Below are positions 58,156-64,000 of a stretch of DNA of 64,000 nucleotides, piece by piece; positions within the stretch are counted from its first letter, which is position 1, and every line of letters starts with the position of its first letter. The DNA is from Maricaulis sp039978735 (GTDB lineage: Bacteria; Pseudomonadota; Alphaproteobacteria; Caulobacterales; Maricaulaceae), in the NCBI RefSeq assembly GCF_039978735.1, contig NZ_JBDWAS010000021.1, positions 1 to 64,000 on the forward strand. The letters run 5' to 3'. The translations under genes were made by a program, and so were the position numbers. The notes beneath the pieces are model-generated. The model did not search any database. It was not told the origin of the DNA and worked only from the letters and a program-made list of their open reading frames with translations.

Positions 58156-59435
58156 GCGGCGATCCGGGCTATTGCCGGGCCTGTCTGGCGCCCCTGCCGA
58201 ACGGTGCCGGCGATGCCTGCCCGTCCTGCGGTTCGCACAAACTGCTGCGGCATCGCGAAATCAACACGCTGTCGATCGCCCATATCGATTGCGACGCCTT
58301 CTTTGCCGCCATTGAGAAACGCGACAATCCGGCGCTGGAGGAATTGCCGGTCATTGTCGGTGGCGGCCAGCGGGGCGTGGTCTCGACCTGCTGCTATGTA
58401 GCACGGCTCTATGGCGTGCATTCGGCCATGCCGATGTTCAAGGCCCTGAAAGCCTGCCCGGACGCCGTGGTGATCAAGCCCGAGCACGGCAAGTATGTCA
58501 CCGAAGGGCGCCGTATTCGCGAGCTGATGCAGGACGTTACCCCGCTGGTCGAACCGCTGTCGATCGACGAAGCCTTCCTCGACCTGACGGGCACGACACG
58601 CCTGCACGGCGCGCCTCCGGCCCAGACGCTCCTGCGCCTGCAGCGCCGTATCCGCGAGACGGTCGGTATCACCGTCTCCGTCGGCCTCTCCTTCAACAAA
58701 TTCCTCGCCAAGACCGCGTCCGACCTCGACAAGCCGCACGGCTTTGCCGTCATCGGCGAAGGCGATGCGCAGGCTTTCCTGGAAAAGCAGCCGGTGCGGG
58801 CCATCTATGGTGTCGGCCCGGCCTTTGCTGCCAAGCTGGAGCGTGATGGCATCCGCACCCTCGCCGACATCAGCCGGCATGGCGACAAGGAGATGGCGCG
58901 GCGCTATGGCGAGATGGGTTTCCACCTGGCTCGCCTCGCGCGCGGCGAGGATACACGCCGGGTCAAGCCGGAACGCGACCGCAAGAGCGTGTCGAGCGAG
59001 ACCACTTTCAATGCCGATCATGACGACCGGGAGACGCTGGAAAAACAGCTCTGGCGCCTGTGCGTCCGCGTCTCGGACCAGATGAAGGCACAGGCGATTT
59101 CCGGCTCGGTGGTAACATTGAAACTCAAGACGTCCGGCTTCAAGACCCGGACGCGGCGGCGCACCCTGTCTGAGCCCAGCCAGCTGGCCGACACACTGTT
59201 CAGGGTAGGAAAGGAATTGCTGGCACCGGAGATTGACGGCACGCGCTACCGGCTGATCGGGATCGGTTTTTCCGGCCTCCAGCCCGCCGTCGCAGACAGC
59301 GGCGATCTTCTCGACCCCAATGCCATCCGCCGCGCAACGGCCGAACGCGCGATCGACAGGGCCCGCGCAAAATTCGGCGGCGATGCCGTGGTCAAGGGCA
59401 TCGCCTTCCGCGCCAAGCCGAAGCGGGAGCGCTAG
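58152..59435 (+). CDS. dinB: DNA polymerase IV (DinB) with N-terminal zinc ribbon
   Basis: A 427-residue Y-family translesion polymerase. Catalytic carboxylates are in HIDCDAFFAAIE and LSIDEAFLDLTG; steric-gate and palm motifs follow, and the little-finger domain ends in a basic tail. Ahead of the polymerase is a zinc-ribbon-like segment with CRAC and CPSC pairs, characteristic of some alphaproteobacterial DinB proteins. It overlaps the ROK stop (ATGA), and a LexA box upstream suggests damage induction. Confidence 0.95.
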   Translation: MSGDPGYCRACLAPLPNGAGDACPSCGSHKLLRHREINTLSIAHIDCDAFFAAIEKRDNPALEELPVIVGGGQRGVVSTCCYVARLYGVHSAMPMFKALKACPDAVVIKPEHGKYVTEGRRIRELMQDVTPLVEPLSIDEAFLDLTGTTRLHGAPPAQTLLRLQRRIRETVGITVSVGLSFNKFLAKTASDLDKPHGFAVIGEGDAQAFLEKQPVRAIYGVGPAFAAKLERDGIRTLADISRHGDKEMARRYGEMGFHLARLARGEDTRRVKPERDRKSVSSETTFNADHDDRETLEKQLWRLCVRVSDQMKAQAISGSVVTLKLKTSGFKTRTRRRTLSEPSQLADTLFRVGKELLAPEIDGTRYRLIGIGFSGLQPAVADSGDLLDPNAIRRATAERAIDRARAKFGGDAVVKGIAFRAKPKRER

Positions 59436-59441
59436 AACCCG

Positions 59442-60308
59442 TCAATCTGCCGTCGTGTCGAACCAGTCGAACGGCATCGGCCACAGTCCCTCGGCGCCGC
59501 GCCGGAAGGCCCCGGAATGCCCGACCCGCCTGGCGCCGATATCCTCGGGGGCAAGGGTGACGAGTCCGGTGGGTGCAGCGGAATAAAGATCGAGAATATC
59601 CTGCGCGGCGCCTGTCGTCGCAATCGGATCGTCGGTAAACTGGTAGGAGCGGATCGGAGCCTCGACCGCGCCGAAACAATGTTCCCCGATCGCATCGAAA
59701 TCATCGCCCAGATAGCCGGGTCTGGATGCCCAGCGCCGCCATTGCAGAAACACATCCCGCGGCAGCGCCGTGCCGCCCCACATGCCACCCGGCGGGATAT
59801 ATCCTTTCAGGGCGAGGCAAGCCGGGCCGTAGGCGAACCAGAAGAACAGGACCTGCGGCCGGTAATAGGCCAGATGCCGCCCCCAATGCCCCGACCCGAC
59901 ACAGATGAAGGCATGCGCACGCGCCTTTGCGGCATTGTCGGCCAGGCCGACAAGATGCCCGCCCACCGAATGACCCAGCGTGAAGAGCGGCTTACCGGGT
60001 GCCAGCGCCTCAGCCCGGTCGAGCGCGGCGGTAAAGTCGAACCGGCCCCAGTCGACAATATTCGCCGTGTAGCCGCGCATCCGCGCCGGCGCCGACCCCG
60101 CAATCCCGCGATAATCATAGAGCAGGCAGGCATAGCCCCGCTCGGCACCGGCCAGGGCGATCCGGCGGTAGAAGCCCTTGGGAAAGCCGGTCCCCGAGGA
60201 GATCAGAACCGCCGCCCGCGGCTGTTCGGGCGCGATGATCCGCCCCGACAGCGAGTAGCCGTCGCGCGCATCGAATCGGATTTCGTCTTCACGGATCATC
60301 GTCGTCAT
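59442..60308 (-). CDS. Alpha/beta hydrolase
   Basis: A 288-residue serine hydrolase. The nucleophile elbow is LGHSVGGHLVG, and the oxyanion-hole region is SSGTGFPKGFYRR; acid and His residues lie near YQFTDDPI and the RVGHSGAFRR end. It is convergent with dinB, with 6 bases between the stops. Substrate unknown; start could be at 60299. Confidence 0.85.
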   Translation of the reverse strand: MTTMIREDEIRFDARDGYSLSGRIIAPEQPRAAVLISSGTGFPKGFYRRIALAGAERGYACLLYDYRGIAGSAPARMRGYTANIVDWGRFDFTAALDRAEALAPGKPLFTLGHSVGGHLVGLADNAAKARAHAFICVGSGHWGRHLAYYRPQVLFFWFAYGPACLALKGYIPPGGMWGGTALPRDVFLQWRRWASRPGYLGDDFDAIGEHCFGAVEAPIRSYQFTDDPIATTGAAQDILDLYSAAPTGLVTLAPEDIGARRVGHSGAFRRGAEGLWPMPFDWFDTTAD

Positions 60309-60410
60309 GTGCGCACTGTGCCGGATGACGTTCGCGTCAAGTCAAGCAGGCAGATTGCATGGGGCCGATACGTCACTAAGTTGTCGGCATATCGAGCCAA
60401 GGAGCGCCCC

Positions 60411-60872
60411 ATGTCCGCCATCGAAGCCCGTCTTGCCGAGCTCGGCATTTCCCTGCCCGAACCGGTTGCCCCGGTTGCCAATTATGTCCCCTTCATGCGC
60501 ACCGGCGATCAGGTCTTCCTGTCCGGACAGGTCTCGATCGGCCCGGACGGGCTGGTCGCCGGTACGCTGGGCGGCGACATGGATCTGGAAGCCGGACAGG
60601 CCGCGGCGCGGCTGTGCGGCATCAATCTCATTGCCCAGATGAAAGCCGCCTGCGACGGCGATCTGGAACGCGTGAAGCGGGTCGTCCGTCTTGGCGGCTT
60701 CGTGGCTGCCGCCCCGTCCTTCACCGATATTCCCAAAGTGGTGAATGGCTGTTCCGACCTGATGGTCGATGTGTTCGGCGACAAGGGCCGCCATGCCCGC
60801 TCCGCCGTCTCGTGTCCCGTCCTGCCCCTGGGTGCCGCCGTCGAGGTCGATGCCGTATTCGAGATCGCCTGA
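60411..60872 (+). CDS. RidA/YjgF-family protein
   Basis: A 153-residue Rid-family protein, related to enzymes that hydrolyse reactive enamine or imine intermediates. It is of the longer ~150-residue subtype (VPFMRTGDQVFLSGQVSI; RVKRVVRLGGFVAAAPSF; PLGAAVEVDAVFEI). A strong AAGGAG site precedes the ATG, and it overlaps the cupin gene by one base. The catalytic Arg of RidA is present in the RSAVSCPVLPLG region but not certain. Confidence 0.9.
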   Translation: MSAIEARLAELGISLPEPVAPVANYVPFMRTGDQVFLSGQVSIGPDGLVAGTLGGDMDLEAGQAAARLCGINLIAQMKAACDGDLERVKRVVRLGGFVAAAPSFTDIPKVVNGCSDLMVDVFGDKGRHARSAVSCPVLPLGAAVEVDAVFEIA

Positions 60873-61183
60873 TGAAACGCATCCGCGCACGGGACTTCAC
60901 CGCCGAACGGGCCTGGGGTGCCGAACGCCTCGCCCTGTTCGGATCCACCGGGGTCAGCCTGCACTGGACCGACCAGCCCTATCGCTGGCACCGCAATACC
61001 GGCGACGAGGTCTTCGTGGTGCTCGATGGCCGGGTCGAGATGAAATACCGCGAGGCCGGCGTCGAGAAATCCATGCTGCTGGAAGCCGGTGACGCGCTGG
61101 CCATCGGGGATGGCGAAGAGCATGTCGCCCATCCCCTGGGCGAAGCGCGCATTCTCGTCGTCGAGGACGCGGACAGCGACTAG
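60872..61183 (+). CDS. Small cupin-domain protein
   Basis: A 103-residue protein with a single cupin barrel. Histidine and glutamate metal ligands fit WHRNTGDEVFVVLDG and the second motif GDGEEHVAHPLG. It is translationally coupled to RidA (TGATG), so the two probably act together; substrate unknown. Confidence 0.82.
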   Translation: MKRIRARDFTAERAWGAERLALFGSTGVSLHWTDQPYRWHRNTGDEVFVVLDGRVEMKYREAGVEKSMLLEAGDALAIGDGEEHVAHPLGEARILVVEDADSD

Positions 61184-61755
61184 CCGCCGGTCATGTGGCT
61201 GACGAAGATCGAGACACCGATCAGGATCAGTACCGCCCCGCCGGCGATTTCGGCGAGCCCGCCCAGCCGCTCGGCGACCTTGGGACCGATCCGGTAGCCC
61301 AGGCTGGCCATGACAAAGGAGGTCAGCCCGATTGCCAGGGCCGACCAGGCGGGGCCGCCGGCAAGCGCCAGGGCGATCCCGACGGCAGCAGCATCGATAC
61401 TGGTCCCCAGCGCGGTAACGACCGTGGCCAGCAGGCCCGACGCGGTGGGGGCCGGCTCTTCCGCTTCGCCCTCGTCCGCGTCCCCTAATCCATTACGGAT
61501 CATCATGCCGCCGATTGCGACCAGAAGAATCAAGGCGATCCAGTGATCGACGGCGGTTATCCAGTGCGCCGCAATCCGCGCCAGCATCCAGCCCGCCAGG
61601 CACATCAGCCCCTCAGCGAGACCGAACACCGCCCCCACCCTCATGGCTCTCAGGGTTCGCGCGGTCGGATCCGAAGCACCCCGGGCGAGCGCAGCGGCAA
61701 AGGCGTCGGTCGAAAGGGAGAGGCTGGTGAGCGGGAGTGTGAGGAGCGAGATCAT
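61180..61755 (-). CDS. Manganese efflux pump MntP-like
   Basis: A 191-residue membrane protein with about six helices. The family motifs SLSTDAFAAALARG and TALGTSIDAAAVGIALA are the duplicated signature with conserved aspartates of MntP. It exports Mn(II) in relatives. I saw no yybP-ykoY riboswitch in the 145 bases upstream. Its stop overlaps the cupin stop by 4 bases. Confidence 0.88.
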   Translation of the reverse strand: MISLLTLPLTSLSLSTDAFAAALARGASDPTARTLRAMRVGAVFGLAEGLMCLAGWMLARIAAHWITAVDHWIALILLVAIGGMMIRNGLGDADEGEAEEPAPTASGLLATVVTALGTSIDAAAVGIALALAGGPAWSALAIGLTSFVMASLGYRIGPKVAERLGGLAEIAGGAVLILIGVSIFVSHMTGG

Positions 61756-61899
61756 GTCTCCGCATAGGCGCGGCAGTGCAGACCCGCAAGCGGTCGGTGC
61801 GCTTCAAAGCCTCACACGATGATTTTACACCGGAAAACCTCGCAGTGCGGGGCAAGACCGGCTAGATGTGCGGCGCTACCGGTTTCAAGGGGTCCGATC

Positions 61900-62643
61900 A
61901 TGACACGTTTTGCGGGAATTCTCGCCGCCGCCATTCTCCTGATGGGTTGCCAGCAAGGCGATGCCAGCGCCCAGCTGTCCGATACCCAGCGCGAGGAAGT
62001 GCGCGACATTGTGCGCGACTACATCCTGGAGAACCCCGAAATCATCGAGGAAGCCCTGATCGAGCTGCAGCGCCGGGCCCGGGCCCGCGAGATGCAGGCC
62101 GCCTATGACGCCGTCGAAGCCCAGTCCGATGCGATCTACAACGATCCGCGCGACCCGCGCCTCGGCCCGGAAGACGCGGAGATCGTGATCGTCGAATTCA
62201 TGGATTACAAATGCTCCTATTGCCGGGTCGCCAATGACTGGGTCGAAGACGTGCGCGAAGAGCATGGCGACCGCATCCAGTTCATCATCAAGGAATACCC
62301 GATCCTGGGCGAGGATTCGCTGGAAGCCTCGCGCGCGGCCATCGCTGCCCTGCAGCAGGGTACGGACGTCTATGAAGCTTTCCACAATGCGATGGTGTCC
62401 TCCTCCGGCCCGCTACCCAGCGAGCGCATCAACCAGCTCGCCCGCGTGTCGGGTGTGGATGTCGAGCGCATGCGCGAGGCGATGGAGAGCCCGGCCATCA
62501 TGGAACACATCAGCCAGGTCCGCTCGCTCGGCCAGGTACTGGGTGTGACGGGCACGCCCTTCTTCATCGTCGACGGCACGATCGTATCCGGCGCCAACGA
62601 GCTGGCGCTTGACCAGGCCCTGCAGCGGGCGCTCGCCGAGTAG
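61900..62643 (+). CDS. DsbA-family thiol oxidoreductase, lipoprotein
   Basis: A 247-residue exported thioredoxin-fold protein. The signal peptide ends in a lipobox-like LLMGC, so it is probably a lipoprotein. After a helical N-terminal region (ILENPEIIEEALIELQ) the DsbA fold carries the active site CSYC in YKCSYCRVAND and the cis-proline loop GVTGTPFF. It resembles ScsC/BdbD-like disulfide enzymes. Confidence 0.9.
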   Translation: MTRFAGILAAAILLMGCQQGDASAQLSDTQREEVRDIVRDYILENPEIIEEALIELQRRARAREMQAAYDAVEAQSDAIYNDPRDPRLGPEDAEIVIVEFMDYKCSYCRVANDWVEDVREEHGDRIQFIIKEYPILGEDSLEASRAAIAALQQGTDVYEAFHNAMVSSSGPLPSERINQLARVSGVDVERMREAMESPAIMEHISQVRSLGQVLGVTGTPFFIVDGTIVSGANELALDQALQRALAE

Positions 62644-62735
62644 CCCTGCACACCCGCTTCGCGTCCCCGGAACAGGGGATGCCCGCGCCCGGTCCGGTTC
62701 GGCTAGATGATGGCGGAACCGGACCCGGAGACGCG

Positions 62736-63221
62736 ATGCGGTACGCATTCATCCCCATGGCCTGTCTTGCCATCCTGCCTGCAGCCTGCGGGAAGATGCC
62801 GGGCGAGCTGCGCGAATACGTGCAGCAGGAGGGCGATTGGGGCTGGGGCAACGGGACGGGCTGCAAGGACCGGACGGATGTCTGGGACATCGCGGGCGAT
62901 CAGATCACGATCTACAGCCAGGGCGAGATTGCCGGATATCTGCGTCTGGATGAGCGTCGCGGTCTTTACTCCAATGGGCTGACGTCCGGCAGCGGGGCCT
63001 GGACCGACATGCTGTGGATACTGCACGGTCCGGCCCCGGACGGCAGCGGCGAGAGCGGCCGCCAGGAGATGCGTCTTGCAATCCGGGGCGGACCGGGGCG
63101 AACCACCGCCCTGCGCACCTATAATCACCGGCTCTTTATCGACGATGCGACGGGAGACCGCCGCCGGATCGACGAGCCCCGGCGCGGCGACCGCATGATC
63201 CCCTGCAATGAACGCAGGTGA
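62736..63221 (+). CDS. Putative lipoprotein, unknown function
   Basis: A 161-residue protein with an N-terminal signal and lipobox (LPAACGK). The mature part has aromatic and Gly-rich patches (EGDWGWGNGTGCKD; YSNGLTSGSGAWTDML) and two cysteines that could form a disulfide. Not recognised. It is downstream of the DsbA-like lipoprotein gene on the same strand. Confidence 0.65.
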   Translation: MRYAFIPMACLAILPAACGKMPGELREYVQQEGDWGWGNGTGCKDRTDVWDIAGDQITIYSQGEIAGYLRLDERRGLYSNGLTSGSGAWTDMLWILHGPAPDGSGESGRQEMRLAIRGGPGRTTALRTYNHRLFIDDATGDRRRIDEPRRGDRMIPCNERR

Positions 63222-63287
63222 GAGCCGCCGGGCTTGCCGGTTCCGTCCTCCTGAACTGATGCCCGCCATCGCTAGCCGGACAAGCGG

Positions 63288-63704
63288 TCAGACGCTTATC
63301 TCGACATGCCCGGCCGCGCTGATTGTCCAGGCCGGATTGTGCGCGACTTCCCAGGCGTGTCCGTCCGGATCGGCGAAATAGCCGGAATATCCGCCCCAGG
63401 GGGCCTCCTCGGCCCGCTTCAGCAGGCTGCCCCCGGCTGACACAGCCCGGTCGAGCGCCGGGTCGACCTCGGACCGGTCACGCACATTATAGGCGAGCGC
63501 GATCCGGCCGGTCCCGTCATTGTCGCGTTTCATGTCGAGATCGAAACTGTCACGCCGGAACAGCCCCAGCACGATGCCGTTCAGCTGGAAGAAGACGACT
63601 TCCTCATTCTCGAAAGCCGCTTTCCAGCCCAGCGCTTCATAGAAAGCCCGCGAGCGCGCGATATCGGCGACGCCAAGGGTGATAAGCGAGACACGCTGCT
63701 CCAT
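63288..63704 (-). CDS. VOC/glyoxalase-like protein
   Basis: A 138-residue protein with two beta-alpha-beta-beta-beta units (ITLGVADIARSRAFYEALGW; YSGYFADPDGHAWEVAHNP). Glu and His residues could bind a metal. Its ATG at 63704 matches the usual start of the family. Substrate unknown. Confidence 0.85.
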   Translation of the reverse strand: MEQRVSLITLGVADIARSRAFYEALGWKAAFENEEVVFFQLNGIVLGLFRRDSFDLDMKRDNDGTGRIALAYNVRDRSEVDPALDRAVSAGGSLLKRAEEAPWGGYSGYFADPDGHAWEVAHNPAWTISAAGHVEISV

Positions 63705-63768
63705 TCCGGTTCTCCCTGTTGGAAAACCAGAATAGAACAAAAACGGAACATCGCAAGAGTGAATTGAA

Positions 63769-64000
63769 TCAGATCAGACCGGAAAGCGGGCTGGACGGAT
63801 CGGCATAGCGCTTCTTCGGCATGCGGCCGGCCAGATAGGCCTCGCGGCCGGCAATCACGGCGTGACGCATCGCACGCGCCATCCGGACCGGATCCTTCGC
63901 CTCGGCAATCGCCGTGTTCATCAGCACACCGTCACAGCCCAGCTCCATCGCCACGGCTGCATCGGATGCGGTGCCGACACCGGCATCGACGATCACCGGC
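63769..64000 (-). CDS. thiG: Thiazole synthase ThiG, C-terminal part only
   Basis: The last ~77 residues of ThiG, which joins deoxyxylulose phosphate, dehydroglycine and ThiS thiocarboxylate to make the thiamine thiazole. VDAGVGTASDAAVAMELG and GVLMNTAIAEAKDP are diagnostic. The open frame runs off the right window edge, so its 5' part, including the catalytic lysine, lies outside the window. Confidence 0.93.
   Translation of the reverse strand, partial: PVIVDAGVGTASDAAVAMELGCDGVLMNTAIAEAKDPVRMARAMRHAVIAGREAYLAGRMPKKRYADPSSPLSGLI

Noticed and set aside
61756..61899. Mn-sensing yybP-ykoY riboswitch before the MntP-like gene
   Set aside because: No conserved loop motifs or the expected paired helices could be found by eye.

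Overview
The window is a high-GC, densely coded stretch of an alphaproteobacterial chromosome. The adjacent divK and pleD genes, a bactofilin next to an M23 peptidase, RNase E ending in a GWW motif, a phasin, and an iscR-led suf operon all point to the Caulobacterales/Maricaulales group (Hyphomonadaceae or Maricaulis-like). This assignment comes from gene content only; no database search was possible.

Layout. 41-2680: a DEAD-box RNA helicase and a diguanylate cyclase. 2744-10750 (minus): a nine-gene Fe-S cluster operon in the order iscR, IscS-like desulfurase, sufB, sufC, sufD, sufS, DUF59/SufT-like, SufA-like, GST. Two different dispersed repeats lie in its two large gaps, and a good match to the type 1 IscR operator lies upstream of iscR. 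10958-15084: an alpha/beta hydrolase, a 1 kb gene-free repeat-rich stretch, anmK and tyrS. 15231-21928: a very large AsmA-like protein, a Bcp peroxiredoxin, a DUF455 protein, and the M23 peptidase-bactofilin pair. 22029-30653: SirB2-like protein, prfB with its programmed frameshift, PBP1A, an AMIN-amidase and RNase E.

30834-43847: M48 protease, a COG3146-type acetyltransferase, HIT protein, an orphan ribbon-helix-helix protein, RecQ, an S41-like protease, a divergent DUF2306/membrane-AraC pair, clpA-clpS and a phasin. 44008-51040: a D,D-carboxypeptidase with SPOR domain, topA, rnr and a NUDIX gene. 51041-53729: an AT-richer accessory island with an overlapping ATPase-HNH nuclease pair, best read as a Septu-like anti-phage system. 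53730-64000: an MFS transporter, rpmG, pleD-divK, an ROK kinase-dinB operon behind a perfect alphaproteobacterial LexA box, then a run of small metabolic and stress genes (hydrolase, RidA, cupin, MntP, DsbA-like, lipoprotein, VOC) and the 3' end of thiG at the window edge.

The main functional themes are Fe-S biogenesis under probable IscR control, cell-wall synthesis and remodelling (PBP1A, amidase, D,D-carboxypeptidase, LytM peptidase, AnmK), RNA turnover (RNase E, RNase R, DEAD helicase), proteolysis (ClpA/ClpS) and cell-cycle/c-di-GMP signalling (DivK, PleD, another GGDEF protein). The most notable accessory content is the Septu-like pair. The most notable regulatory signals are the LexA box, the IscR-type site and a perfect palindrome abutting the phasin promoter.
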